Below, in pieces: positions 6,876 through 16,264 of a stretch of 64,000 nt of DNA. The notes beneath the pieces were generated by a model that was not told the origin of the DNA, did not search any database, and saw only the letters and a program-made list of their open reading frames with translations. The stretch spans positions 62,001 to 126,000 of the forward strand of contig CAIKAF010000006.1 of NCBI GenBank assembly GCA_903825395.1, written 5' to 3'. Numbering within the stretch: the first letter of the stretch is position 1; every line of letters starts with the position of its first letter. A program made the position numbers and the translations under genes. This DNA comes from an uncultured Flavobacteriales bacterium (GTDB lineage: Bacteria > Bacteroidota > Bacteroidia > CAIKAF01).

Positions 6876-9005
6876 CTATTGAATTCTGAGTTCAGCAATT
6901 AAGCGGTGTGCGCCGCCCAGCTGCTCGATGCAGAATAACACATATCTAATATCAACAGAGATGGTACGTTTGTACCTGGGGTCGAAGACCAAATCTCCGG
7001 CCATTCCTTCCCAATTGCCATCGAATGCGATACCTATTAAACGGCCTTTTCCGTCAATAACTGGACTACCTGAATTTCCACCGGTGATGTCATTGTTGGA
7101 CAAAAAGTTAACGGGCAAATTGCCATTTGCATCCGCATAACGACCGAACTTTTTGGATTTAAGGAGATTAACCAATCGAAGGGGCAAATCAAATTCTGCA
7201 TCACTTGGGACATATTTTTCCAATAAGCCCGTGTGATCTGTAAGGACATCGTAAGCAATAGCGTCCTTCGTGGAATACCCTTCAATTTGCCCGTAGGTTA
7301 ACCTTAACGTACTATTGGCATCTGGATACCATACCCGTTCCGGCTGATAGGCCATTAGGGCCTTCATCCAGACCTTCATAAGTTCTGCCTCTTCTGCTCG
7401 ATACGCTTCGGCCTTAACTCTTGTTTCAGACATGCGTTGTTGGTAGGACTGTGCCAACTGAAATCCCGGGTCCTTTTCAGCTGTTTTGGCACTTGGACTA
7501 TTCAAAAAGCTCTGCCATTTTTCTGGATTACCTAAAAAAGATTCATTGTAAAGGAAATCAGCCAGAGCCAAATAGGGGTCGGCTTGATTTTTACGCATGA
7601 TTTTTACCGCCTGTTTTTCTGTTAACCAAGACGGCCAAGCTGCTTCAGGAACGGATGCAGTGTAGGCCTGAAGTAAGGCAGCCAGCACCTTTTTATATGT
7701 TGCCGCTGTTTTTTCTTCAAACACTACCGACTCCTTAAGTTTTGTTGTTGCGCTTTGAATCTTTGACGCGTCCTTTTCTTTTAAGGCTGCCATTAACGGG
7801 CTGATTGCTGAGCCCCGTTGAATGATTGGATTTAGGCTAAATCCGATGCGCAAATAGGCCTCGAGAGTAAATGTAGAGCTTGCTTTTTCATTTAAGCTTT
7901 GTAGCTTCCCTCGCACTTCATCATATGCTTGGTATGAACTGTATTTAGCCCATTGTTGAAATTTATTTTCTTCTTCTGCCCGTTTAAACCAAATGGAGGT
8001 GTCTTTCATAGCAGTGGTAACGCCGAGGTAGTATTTTTCTGCGTTGGCAAATCGGGCTTGAGTTGATGCAAGGGCTAATTTAACCGTAATGCTGCCTGCC
8101 ATATCTTTTTCCATTACCCGAAGCATTTTCCCAAACATAAAATTAAGAACGGGGTACTCATTTATCACCTTTTGTTTGAGGGTAGACAATGGTAAATACC
8201 GAGAGGTTCTTGCCGGGAAGCCCATCACCATACTAAAGTCTCCCGCTTTAATTCCGTCGAGGGAAATGGGCAAGTAATTTTTTGGGGAATAGGGAACATT
8301 ATCAGCGCTGTACGGCGCGGGCTCATTGTTTGAATTGGCATAAATTCTAAAGACGGAGAAATCGCCTGTTTGTCTTGGCCACATCCAATTGTCGGTATCG
8401 CCACCGAACTTACCTATAGAGGCTGGTGGGGTTCCGACAAAACGGATATCGTTAAACGTTTGATAAACCCAGAGTAGGTATTGATTTCCGTAATAGATTG
8501 GAGTAATTTTCGCCGTGTATTTTCCTGAGGCCTCCACTTCTTCAATTAATCTTTTTTGGGCTTCCTCTGGATTTGGGGAATAGGTAATTCGGGTTGTAAC
8601 ATCTTCTACCCGCACCAAAAACGTCACAAATAGGCCTTTAACGGGAAGTTCTTCTTTGAATGAAGTTGCCCAATAGCCAGAATCCAAGTAATTGTGTTCA
8701 GGGGTTGATAGTCCTGCTATGGCATCGTATCCGCAATGGTGGTTTGTAAATACCAAACCTTGAGAGGAAACCACTTCGCCGGTACAAAAGCCTCCAAAGT
8801 GAACAATAGCATCTTTAAGGCTAGCGCGGTTCAGATTATAAATATCATCGGCCGACAGGGTGCAGCCCAGCTTTTCCATGTTTTGGATAAACCGTTTCAC
8901 ATCCATGGGAAGCCACATGCCCTCGTTTGAGAATCCATTCAGGAAAATAGAAAGGGAGAAAACAAGAATTAGGGTCGCCTTTCGGACAAATGAGAATTGG
9001 AGCAT
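6876..9005 (-). CDS. S46 dipeptidyl-peptidase (DPP7-like)
   Basis: A 709-residue periplasmic serine peptidase of family S46, which removes dipeptides from the N-terminus of peptides. The ATG at 9005 starts a signal peptide (MLQFSFVRKATLILVFSLSIF). The catalytic His lies in FTNHHCGYDAI (about residue 90), Asp in the central region, and Ser645 in GGNSGSPV. Eighteen residues after the Ser is a Gly (Gly663, in FDGNWEG). In DPP11 the equivalent residue is Arg, giving Asp/Glu specificity, while DPP7 has Gly and prefers hydrophobic P1 residues, so DPP7-like specificity is inferred. A consensus promoter lies upstream. Confidence 0.92.
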   Translation of the reverse strand: MLQFSFVRKATLILVFSLSIFLNGFSNEGMWLPMDVKRFIQNMEKLGCTLSADDIYNLNRASLKDAIVHFGGFCTGEVVSSQGLVFTNHHCGYDAIAGLSTPEHNYLDSGYWATSFKEELPVKGLFVTFLVRVEDVTTRITYSPNPEEAQKRLIEEVEASGKYTAKITPIYYGNQYLLWVYQTFNDIRFVGTPPASIGKFGGDTDNWMWPRQTGDFSVFRIYANSNNEPAPYSADNVPYSPKNYLPISLDGIKAGDFSMVMGFPARTSRYLPLSTLKQKVINEYPVLNFMFGKMLRVMEKDMAGSITVKLALASTQARFANAEKYYLGVTTAMKDTSIWFKRAEEENKFQQWAKYSSYQAYDEVRGKLQSLNEKASSTFTLEAYLRIGFSLNPIIQRGSAISPLMAALKEKDASKIQSATTKLKESVVFEEKTAATYKKVLAALLQAYTASVPEAAWPSWLTEKQAVKIMRKNQADPYLALADFLYNESFLGNPEKWQSFLNSPSAKTAEKDPGFQLAQSYQQRMSETRVKAEAYRAEEAELMKVWMKALMAYQPERVWYPDANSTLRLTYGQIEGYSTKDAIAYDVLTDHTGLLEKYVPSDAEFDLPLRLVNLLKSKKFGRYADANGNLPVNFLSNNDITGGNSGSPVIDGKGRLIGIAFDGNWEGMAGDLVFDPRYKRTISVDIRYVLFCIEQLGGAHRLIAELRIQ

Positions 9006-9050
9006 AGTCGCTAATTTGATTTGTTTACAGCAGAACTTTACATCTGTGCT

Positions 9051-9081
9051 CAAATTTAGGGCCGAAAGTTCGTTTGGCCAA
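9051..9081 (-). promoter_or_regulatory. Promoter of the S46 peptidase operon
   Basis: On the minus strand TTG (9079-9081), a 20-nt spacer and TAAATTTG (9051-9058) match the Bacteroidota consensus. The leader before the ATG at 9005 is about 40 nt. Genes down to 5873 may depend on it. Confidence 0.65.
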
Positions 9082-9160
9082 AAAGAAATGAAATGGAGCA
9101 GGATCTCAACTAAATTAAAGCGGTCAAAATTAAAAAACAGACCATTTTGGGGTTGAGGGG

Positions 9161-9306
9161 TTTGCGGGCCGGATGGAACGGGGTAGCCCGTACGGGGGGA
9201 GGCATAATGGGCGCGTGTTGGGAAGAGCGACCTTGGGAGCTACTTCCCAACCGCTGCCCATATGCCTACCCACGGCGGACTACCCGAGACAGCCGGTCAC
9301 CCGCCC
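9161..9306 (-). repeat. GC-rich structured element, family G copy 1
   Basis: About 146 bp between the divergent S46 peptidase and purS genes. Read on the minus strand it starts TTTTTTGGGCGG and contains the family core GCTCCCAAGGTCGC. Stems specific to this copy are perfect: GTTGGGAAG with CTTCCCAAC around the core, ATGGGC/GCCCAT and GGCATA/TATGCC outside it, and GGGTAG/CTACCC as the outer helix. These pairs differ in sequence from other copies but keep pairing. Confidence 0.75.
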
Positions 9307-9347
9307 AAAAAACATGTAAGAAAACGGATTAAATCGGCGGGGAGAAT

Positions 9348-9355
9348 TATCTTTG
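9348..9355 (+). promoter_or_regulatory. -7 element upstream of purS
   Basis: TATCTTTG, matching TAnnTTTG, ends 14 nt before the purS ATG. No clear TTG lies at the expected distance, so the assignment is weaker than others in the window. Confidence 0.45.
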
Positions 9356-9369
9356 AGGAAAGATTTGAT

Positions 9370-9624
9370 ATGCCACGATATTTGATTCATGCCAGCATAA
9401 TGCCATTGGAAGCGTTGCTGGATCCGCAGGGAAAGGCCGTAGAACGGGGCTTGCATGCGTTGGGATTGGAGGCAGCAGAGCAGGTTCGCGTTGGGAAGCA
9501 AATTCGGTTTCAGGTAGAGGCCGAATCGGAAACGGCGGCGGAAGCCATGGCTGAGAAGGCGTGTACTTCGCTGTTAGCGAATGCGGTAATGGAATATTAT
9601 GTATTCCGTGTAGAGCCCTGTTGA
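9370..9624 (+). CDS. purS: Phosphoribosylformylglycinamidine synthase subunit PurS
   Basis: An 84-residue protein. PurS is the small subunit that bridges PurQ (glutaminase) and small PurL in the fourth step of purine synthesis, conversion of FGAR to FGAM. The sequence carries the family signature LDPQGKAVERGLHALGLE, then VRVGKQIRFQVEAE and CTSLLANAVMEYYVFRVE. The ATG at 9370 gives the usual family length; upstream codons run back into the GC-rich repeat. GAGGAA about 10 nt upstream may assist initiation. purQ and purL are not in this window. The 3' end overlaps the convergent HIT gene by 28 nt. Confidence 0.88.
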   Translation: MPRYLIHASIMPLEALLDPQGKAVERGLHALGLEAAEQVRVGKQIRFQVEAESETAAEAMAEKACTSLLANAVMEYYVFRVEPC

Positions 9625-10019
9625 TTGGCGTACTCTTGCCGTAATGAGGCTGCCAAGCTTGTCAATTCCTCGTCGTTAGCTCGTTGTCCGGGCCTGTGTA
9701 AATTCATGTCTTCCATCTGATTTGAAGGAATTAAATGAATGTGAACATGTGGAACTTCGAAGCCTGCGATTGCCCAACCTATGCGTTTGGATTTAAGTTG
9801 ATTGCGGAGTAAAGAGCCGACCTGATGTGCAAAGGCCGTTAATTGAGCAAAATCTTCAGGTACCATATCTTGGACATTATCTACTTCTGTCTTTGGGATG
9901 ACCAATGTATGGCCTTGATTTCGGGGGTAGATGTCTAAAATTGCTATGAACTTAGATGATTCGGCGACGACATGGCAGGGGATTTCGCCCTGAATCATTC
10001 GGGTGAAAATGCTAGGCAT
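9597..10019 (-). CDS. HIT family nucleotide-binding hydrolase
   Basis: A 140-residue histidine-triad protein. HVHIHLIP is the HxHxHxx motif that binds and hydrolyses nucleoside phosphate or phosphoramidate bonds, and FTRMIQGEIPCHVVAES is the typical HIT N-terminus. Probably a cytosolic purine-nucleoside phosphoramidase or AMP-lysine hydrolase (HinT group). Its ATG at 10019 overlaps the greA stop (TGATG), so the two genes are co-transcribed, an arrangement seen in other Bacteroidota. Confidence 0.9.
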   Translation of the reverse strand: MPSIFTRMIQGEIPCHVVAESSKFIAILDIYPRNQGHTLVIPKTEVDNVQDMVPEDFAQLTAFAHQVGSLLRNQLKSKRIGWAIAGFEVPHVHIHLIPSNQMEDMNLHRPGQRANDEELTSLAASLRQEYANQQGSTRNT

Positions 10020-10486
10020 CAGGCATTAATAGAGATGACTTCAAATTGCATTAGGCCACCGGGAGCGGATATGTCGGCGATTTCGCCGACTGTTTTGCCG
10101 AGCAAGCCTTTGCCAATGGGAGAATCTACAGAAATCTTTGCTGCCTTCAAATCTGCTTCCCGTTCGGACACAATTTGGTAAGTCATTTCCATTTTGGTTT
10201 TTAGGTTGCGGATTTTAACTCTAGAGAGCAGATAAACTTTCGAGTTATCCATTTGACCTTCCTCAATAATTCGGGCGTTATCGATGGTTTGTTGAAGTTT
10301 AGAAATGCGCAGTTCGAGCATTCCTTGAGCCTCGCGTGCTGCGTCGTATTCGGCATTTTCGGACAAATCTCCTTTGTCGCGTGCTTCCGCTATCTGAGCT
10401 GAGATTTTAGGTCGTTCTTTGACTAAATCTTCGAGTTCAGTTTTCAGTTTTTGATATCCTTCTTTAGTTAAATACGTATATGCCAT
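10019..10486 (-). CDS. greA: Transcription elongation factor GreA
   Basis: A 155-residue protein. GreA binds the secondary channel of RNA polymerase and stimulates cleavage of backtracked transcripts. The N-terminal antiparallel coiled coil (about 1-75) ends in the acidic tip region DLSENAEYDAAREAQ, which carries the conserved tip acids, and the C-terminal globular domain contains ISVDSPIGKGLLGKTVGE. Length and motifs are normal. The start at 10486 follows a strong terminator of the upstream operon, so greA must have its own promoter, which I cannot point to with confidence. Confidence 0.95.
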   Translation of the reverse strand: MAYTYLTKEGYQKLKTELEDLVKERPKISAQIAEARDKGDLSENAEYDAAREAQGMLELRISKLQQTIDNARIIEEGQMDNSKVYLLSRVKIRNLKTKMEMTYQIVSEREADLKAAKISVDSPIGKGLLGKTVGEIADISAPGGLMQFEVISINA

Positions 10487-10497
10487 AACACATGGAT

Positions 10498-10531
10498 TAA
10501 AAAAGAAACAGAAAGCCCGGAGGCTTTCTGT
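10498..10531 (-). terminator. Intrinsic terminator of the TonB/secreted protein/PorV operon
   Basis: On the minus strand a perfect 10-bp stem ACAGAAAGCC / GGCTTTCTGT with a TCCG tetraloop (10508-10531) is followed by TTTCTTTTTT. It lies 28 nt after the stop of the PorV-like gene and separates that operon from greA. Confidence 0.85.
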
Positions 10532-10558
10532 TTGAACGAAAATACGAAAAAAGATAGA

Positions 10559-11674
10559 TTATAGCAAGAGGTGAACGCCGAAGGTGTGTACACCGCTAAA
10601 GTTGTAGGTAGCTCTGAAGGAGTAATCTACGCCGATTTTTGTACGGCCTTCCTTTTTGAGAGGGCTTTCAAAAGAGAAGCCTGCGGATGGACCTGTAAAC
10701 GCATTTAGGAGTTCCGCTTCCACCCCTTCGCGTTCTCCAAAGATTCCGCTTTCGAAAGCATATCCTCCGCGGATTTGAAGCATGGAATTCAAATCGTACT
10801 CGAGTCCGAGTAAGAATTGATCTTTCGTAAAGCTATTGGTCGTGAAGTTAAAGGCCGTCGTGATTTTATGTTTTTCCCCTAGGTATTGAACGTAAGCCAG
10901 ACCGATGTTCATCAGTGCGGGCATTTCATATTCAGCAGAACGTTGTTGTTGAGAAACTGGTGCTCCAAAGATTGGACTTTCGTTTTTAACTGTTAGCCCA
11001 TCTCCCGTAGCGATCATGCGGGGGCCGATGTTTTTCAGTGTAATTCCAAAATGAAGATTGTCTTCTCCATAACCTGGGGCCGTCTTTTTCTTTTGGCCAA
11101 TGCTGGTTTTATAAATAATTCCGGCATCAATGGCGAAACCAGCGGCCGAGACATTGGCGATGGCTTGGTTGATTAATCGAACAGTTACTCCACCATGGAT
11201 TGATTTCGAAAACGATTTGGCATAGGAAAGTCCAAGGTTCAGATTGTTCACACTGTAAACTGATCCGGTGCCTTCGGGCTGTTCGGTGGTCGTTTCTTGG
11301 ATATCACCAGAACCTAAACTTGTAACAGAAATACCCAGAACGCCCCGGTTTTTACCTAAATTTTGAGCAAGGCCAAAAGCGTTAATTCCAATGTCAGAAC
11401 CGGCAAGCCAGCGGGTGTGGGTGAATAGCAATTCAGTTCTATCTGTAAAGGCAAGGCCGGCCACATTTAGAAATTCAGATTCAAGACCTCGACCGATGGC
11501 GGTATTGGAATTTGCCCAGCCTGAGCTTCTGGCCCAGGGATTGATTAGCAAATCGGTACTGCCGGCACTGCCGGCGCGATCTTCATTGCCCGCGAACAAA
11601 CTCATGCCAGAAAATGCGAGGATGAGAGTTAGGAATCTGCTGGCTTTCATTGATTTATGCAAAAATGATTTCAT
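10559..11674 (-). CDS. PorV/PorQ-like outer-membrane beta-barrel
   Basis: A 371-residue protein with a signal peptide (a second ATG at 11650, MKASRFLTLILAFSG, gives a cleaner one) and alternating amphipathic strands ending in an aromatic-rich C-terminus (FSGVHTFGVHLLL). It resembles the PorV/PorQ branch of FadL-like barrels. PorV (LptO) shuttles T9SS cargo from the translocon to the attachment complex. NPWARSSGWANSNTAIGRG is the family-type N-terminus. It follows the giant secreted protein gene by 19 nt, so the two are probably translated from one message. It may be a dedicated shuttle for that protein, or a general barrel; the sequence cannot tell. Confidence 0.75.
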   Translation of the reverse strand: MKSFLHKSMKASRFLTLILAFSGMSLFAGNEDRAGSAGSTDLLINPWARSSGWANSNTAIGRGLESEFLNVAGLAFTDRTELLFTHTRWLAGSDIGINAFGLAQNLGKNRGVLGISVTSLGSGDIQETTTEQPEGTGSVYSVNNLNLGLSYAKSFSKSIHGGVTVRLINQAIANVSAAGFAIDAGIIYKTSIGQKKKTAPGYGEDNLHFGITLKNIGPRMIATGDGLTVKNESPIFGAPVSQQQRSAEYEMPALMNIGLAYVQYLGEKHKITTAFNFTTNSFTKDQFLLGLEYDLNSMLQIRGGYAFESGIFGEREGVEAELLNAFTGPSAGFSFESPLKKEGRTKIGVDYSFRATYNFSGVHTFGVHLLL

Positions 11675-11693
11675 TGTACTTCGGTTCTAGTCG

Positions 11694-14600
11694 TCAGAAG
11701 GAATCAAGATCAATTGGGCGCATAACACCGTACCATTTAACGATGCGTTCGCCAATTCCTGGGGCCTTGATGTGGAAAAGATAAAGACCGCTGGCCACCG
11801 GGATATTGGCATAGTTTTTCATATCCCAATCCAAGGACGTAATGCTGCTAGTCCCTTTTTCTAAACGGCGAACTAGAGTACCATTGAGGGCATAAATAGT
11901 AACCGTACAGTTGTCTGGAAGGTTAACGATTTTCACCCGGCTATCCACTTGACTGGTTTCATAGTTGCTTGCGGCATAATACGGATTGGGAACAACCTGG
12001 ATTAAATCTAATGCAGCTCGTGCAGCGGAATTATCGCCTATGGTTGGGGTCAACTTATCCATGGAGAAGTTATACATTGGTCGGTTGTTGTTTGAAGGAT
12101 TAGCAACCGAATGCACTCCGCTAAGACCAGTTTGGTACCGTTTTGTAACGCGAAGACTTAGACGGATATCGCTGCTGAGCCAATTGGTTCCTTTGGCATG
12201 GTAAGGAATACCTGCCCATGCGCAGCTTCTCCACAGGTTACGCTGAATGCTAGAAGGGATAACACTTCGAGGCAGTCCTGCATTATCTAGGAGGTACCCT
12301 TTCATTGTTTCACCTGCATCGTAGCCAGGCATAGATGCAAAGGGTTGTTCAAGAGGGTTGGCTCCAAAGACATACAAATAATGTTTACCTGCGGCGAGGA
12401 AATCACCAAAGTTTGAGATTACCCCTTCCAAGGTTGTAAAATCAACCACCGAAGGATTGAACATCATATCTCGGCCGTTGTTTCCTGCCAGGTATGAATC
12501 TTCTCCAAAAGCGAGATTCAATCGTTGGCCAGTTTCCACGTCGATAGCATACCCTGGGAACCAAGAATAGCCCCACTCGGAAATGTAGTTAGCGGCATCT
12601 GGATTTGTGCTGCTGCCTGAGCCGACTGTAGCAAACTTGCCGTCTTTATCTACAGAAGGGCTGTGGCGTAGAGATAACTTTTCAGGTGCCGTGGTTAAAC
12701 TTGGATGTTTGTAAGCCAGAGCGGAGAAATCTTGAGTTTCAAGAACTGGGCATCTGGTCCATTTAGAGCGGTCAGTAGTAAGAACTACATCAATCGAAGG
12801 CAAAATATTAGGCATTCTGGCCGCGGTGATAACCCTGCCCTCGATGCTTACGATTGCACCGGAAGCGAGCTGATGCGCGGGCAATTGATTTTGATCGTCG
12901 TCCTGATAAATGCTGGCTGAGCTTGTCAACATATACGGAACGATACCGCCGCCGCCAAAGAACGAAATATTGCGTTCGAAGGAAGCGTCTGGATCCATCC
13001 ATAGCAATTGAGTAGAACCACCCACGACCAATTCAATAAAATTTGAATTCCATTGAGGGTCTTGTTCTGAGTCGGTACTACCTGAGCGAACCCAGTTTGC
13101 TGGATTCCCTGTATTTTGGTCACCAAAGAACCCTAACCAATTGTTGCCGGGCTGCGAATTTGTGGTGGTAGCGGAAATAAATCCATTTTCAATTTCACGG
13201 CGATCGAAAAGCACTCCATTGATTACAGTGTAGGCTGGACCGGGATTGGTCACCTGATTTAGGGTTATAGAAAACCCTAAGAAAGGATCCATACCTGGAA
13301 TGTCACGGCGGTCGTACATGATTTGTTCGTAGGGTGTAGACATATCCTTTTCTGAAAGGGCTACGGTATCGCCAAATGGACTTCCGGGTTCCAACAGCAC
13401 CCAGCGGGCGTTTGGATTGATGGTGCCATCTGCTCCAGAGGCATTATCAATTACACGCAGTTGATAATTGCCTCCCCGAACTTTAAGTGGGTCAATCACC
13501 TTTACATTTACGGGTCCCATGCCGTAATCGTAGACCAATGTATCTGCGCGGTGATTTGGAGAGTTAAGGATTCTTTCTTCTGTTTCTTGGGTCAATTTAA
13601 GATCGTTACCGCCGTTACCGCGACCTTCAACCCGGACGATTTGTGGTCCTGAGCCATAAAGCGCATTCAATACTGTTCCATTCAGTTCGGGAACAGGAAT
13701 ATGCGGGATTGCAGTAGTAACTTTAATGTTGCGGCGGCCTAAGAAAAATGGTTCCTTTTGACCGTCCAACTGAAGAGGATCATTTGGATCAAAATTCCTG
13801 TAATTGTTGTATCCATAAGCCAGAGCCATGTAGTAATATTTCTTGTGGTTCACCAATCGTTTATCACCGATGGCGAATTGGTCCTCCTTCAAATTAAAGG
13901 AGTGAATAATTCCTTCATTGCTGCCATTGACTTTCACCTTAGGCACAGAGAAACCAAGTTCCTCATCGAATTCAAAATTGACGATTCGGCCGATTGGATT
14001 TCCATTTCCATCAAAGTCTCGAATATCGCATTGGGCTACCAATCTAGCTTTGGTGTTACCATCATCAGCGAAGATATCGGATGCTGTAATTGTTGGATCT
14101 TTCAGCTGATAAATCATATATCCCTGGAAACGAATCATTCGATCGTTGAAGATTGAATCAATTTTATTTCCCAGGTTAATTGTTGTTTGAATAGGATAGC
14201 TTGGGTTTGAATTAAAACCAAATTGGGTCCCTACGACATTGCCATTGCCATCGAACAACTGAATGGTGGTATCGGCAGCTACTCCGTTAATTGGTGTAGA
14301 GTTGAACACAAACAGTGTGTCTCCGTTGGTAATAATTAACCTAGACCAAGCGGGTGAGAAAACGACAGTGTCTTTGGTTACGGGAGTTGTCTTGAGTTCA
14401 AATTCAGGAATGAAATAATTTAACTCTTCGTACTCTTCCAAATAGTTGTTTGAGGTCGCCTTGTTTGTAACAAACAGTACTAATTCCCTGTCTAATTCCT
14501 GAACATTCAAATCTGGGGCATCGGGTCCATTTAATACTCTAAAGCAATTTTCGAACAAGGATTGAGCCTTTTGGTCAGCACTAAGTACTTTGATTACGGA

Positions 14601-16220
14601 TTCGTAAGGATCTCCTGTAGAGGTTCTTGCCCAAACTACTCCAATGGTAATATCGTTTACCAGACCGGGTTTTAAGGTAAAAGGCCCAGCTGATTGCATA
14701 AAGCGTCGGTCGCCCGGGGTATTGGGAGCAGCACCGGTATTTTGTTCTCTCCAATCAAAACCTGGGTCTATACCTTTAGTACCCCAATTGAACGGATCTG
14801 AGTCTCCGGGGAACATAAAATCCGCAATAATATTTGTTGATCCATTTCCTGGTGTTGGATATCCATCCCCGCCGTACACCATTCGTGTGTTGTCAAGCCA
14901 GAAACCCCGGAGGTAATTGTAATAGTTGGGTGCGGTGCTGGGGTCACGGGTTGGGCCGGTGCCGGGATTATTGTAATATACATATCTCCGCATTCCAAAA
15001 CGTTCGTTATCGGCGATGGTGTCATTGAATCCAAGTCCATTTATAGCGAAAGCGCTGCTAAACCTAGTTGTGTCAGTAAGATTTGAAATATCCAAGGGGT
15101 TGAACACTTCGGCGACACCATTTGAGTCAAGGTAAGGTCCTTCGAAGAAATCGACTCCGATTGCGGGTGGATTGCTTCCATACCCAAGTTGGCCGCTGAA
15201 ATTTTCATCGTTGGCATCTCCATTGTACATAAATCCGAATCCACGTTCAACATCACAGCCGGTATAATCGTCGTTGGCGCCACCGATATCCGAGTCGATA
15301 TTTACCCCAAAGTAGCATGAGGACAAAGTTGTTGTACCGCGGTTGATTAATTCGTAGTTATAGAAGGTCATGTTGTTGATTTCATCGTTTGTATTGAAAC
15401 CAAAACCTTGTGCACGAATTTCCATACCGATGGGATCTCCTTGAGATTCACCGTGAATATTTCCTTTATCGTTGAATACCCACCACAGCGTAAAATCGCC
15501 GTATAAGAATGCAGAGCGGTCGGAGGAACAATCCACATTGTTATCGAGGTCATAGAATGGATAATCGCAATCCTCGTATCTGTAGACTCCATCGCCGTTG
15601 GCATCGTAAAATGGGGCAAGGAGGGATTGCATATTAAGGTGTTGTCCATCGGCTTGCACTATTGGATTACCTGGCCATTTCATAATAACCTCTGGTATCT
15701 GATATCCTTCGCAGCTTGGGTCGTCGGGATCTATGCAATTGCAGAGACGGAATTGTTCAACCTGAGAGCGTGAGATTGCCCAAAGTTGATCGTATAAATC
15801 GCAGGTTTCTGCATCGATTTCGGCGGTACCTAAAACATCCAAGGGGCCGGTATAATAATCAACACCACCGGAGCGGTAACGTTGAGCTGCTACGCGTAGG
15901 GTTTGGGTATTGGCATCGCGTCCTCCGATAATAAGCGTTCCCACGTACATGGAGTGGCGGCCAGATCCTTTGGGGATTTCATATCGGGCATTTTGTACCA
16001 AATCCCACCACATATCTCCACCGGAGTGAATTAAAGCGCGAACGTTATTTACATTTAATTCGGCAGAGGCTGAGGGGGGCAAACAATCTGCGGCCAGTTT
16101 TTTGTCGGGTCCGGGGGAGGATTTTCCTCCATTTGCGTTTCCTCCAACCTTATATGCATAAGATGGAAGGGATAAACCAACGGCAAGGAGGAAGACAAAA
16201 GCAGTTCGAACCTTATTCAT
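11694..16220 (-). CDS. Giant secreted protein with C-terminal sorting-like domain
   Basis: 1508 residues. The ATG at 16220 starts a clear signal peptide (MNKVRTAFVFLLAVGLSLPSYA); the frame runs 33 nt further upstream without merit. The body is acidic, Asn/Gly-rich and beta-rich with many D-x-D-G-D-type loops (YDANGDGVYRYEDCD) that may bind calcium. Near the C-terminus, VPNPYYAASNYET and VTIYALNGTLVRRLEKG, then ASGLYLFHIKA resemble a type A T9SS domain, but the last residues (KWYGVMRPIDLDSF) are not the usual basic end. No catalytic domain is recognised. Gene order TonB receptor, this protein, PorV-like barrel suggests a surface uptake or assembly unit. Confidence 0.8.
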   Translation of the reverse strand: MNKVRTAFVFLLAVGLSLPSYAYKVGGNANGGKSSPGPDKKLAADCLPPSASAELNVNNVRALIHSGGDMWWDLVQNARYEIPKGSGRHSMYVGTLIIGGRDANTQTLRVAAQRYRSGGVDYYTGPLDVLGTAEIDAETCDLYDQLWAISRSQVEQFRLCNCIDPDDPSCEGYQIPEVIMKWPGNPIVQADGQHLNMQSLLAPFYDANGDGVYRYEDCDYPFYDLDNNVDCSSDRSAFLYGDFTLWWVFNDKGNIHGESQGDPIGMEIRAQGFGFNTNDEINNMTFYNYELINRGTTTLSSCYFGVNIDSDIGGANDDYTGCDVERGFGFMYNGDANDENFSGQLGYGSNPPAIGVDFFEGPYLDSNGVAEVFNPLDISNLTDTTRFSSAFAINGLGFNDTIADNERFGMRRYVYYNNPGTGPTRDPSTAPNYYNYLRGFWLDNTRMVYGGDGYPTPGNGSTNIIADFMFPGDSDPFNWGTKGIDPGFDWREQNTGAAPNTPGDRRFMQSAGPFTLKPGLVNDITIGVVWARTSTGDPYESVIKVLSADQKAQSLFENCFRVLNGPDAPDLNVQELDRELVLFVTNKATSNNYLEEYEELNYFIPEFELKTTPVTKDTVVFSPAWSRLIITNGDTLFVFNSTPINGVAADTTIQLFDGNGNVVGTQFGFNSNPSYPIQTTINLGNKIDSIFNDRMIRFQGYMIYQLKDPTITASDIFADDGNTKARLVAQCDIRDFDGNGNPIGRIVNFEFDEELGFSVPKVKVNGSNEGIIHSFNLKEDQFAIGDKRLVNHKKYYYMALAYGYNNYRNFDPNDPLQLDGQKEPFFLGRRNIKVTTAIPHIPVPELNGTVLNALYGSGPQIVRVEGRGNGGNDLKLTQETEERILNSPNHRADTLVYDYGMGPVNVKVIDPLKVRGGNYQLRVIDNASGADGTINPNARWVLLEPGSPFGDTVALSEKDMSTPYEQIMYDRRDIPGMDPFLGFSITLNQVTNPGPAYTVINGVLFDRREIENGFISATTTNSQPGNNWLGFFGDQNTGNPANWVRSGSTDSEQDPQWNSNFIELVVGGSTQLLWMDPDASFERNISFFGGGGIVPYMLTSSASIYQDDDQNQLPAHQLASGAIVSIEGRVITAARMPNILPSIDVVLTTDRSKWTRCPVLETQDFSALAYKHPSLTTAPEKLSLRHSPSVDKDGKFATVGSGSSTNPDAANYISEWGYSWFPGYAIDVETGQRLNLAFGEDSYLAGNNGRDMMFNPSVVDFTTLEGVISNFGDFLAAGKHYLYVFGANPLEQPFASMPGYDAGETMKGYLLDNAGLPRSVIPSSIQRNLWRSCAWAGIPYHAKGTNWLSSDIRLSLRVTKRYQTGLSGVHSVANPSNNNRPMYNFSMDKLTPTIGDNSAARAALDLIQVVPNPYYAASNYETSQVDSRVKIVNLPDNCTVTIYALNGTLVRRLEKGTSSITSLDWDMKNYANIPVASGLYLFHIKAPGIGERIVKWYGVMRPIDLDSF

Positions 16221-16264
16221 ATAAGTAGAATTTAGAAAGCGATACTTCAACATAGTTCTATCGA

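Noticed and set aside
13758-14156. Plus-strand 132-residue open frame opposite the giant secreted protein.
   Set aside because: A shadow of a well-supported gene on the other strand; it has no start signal or family likeness.
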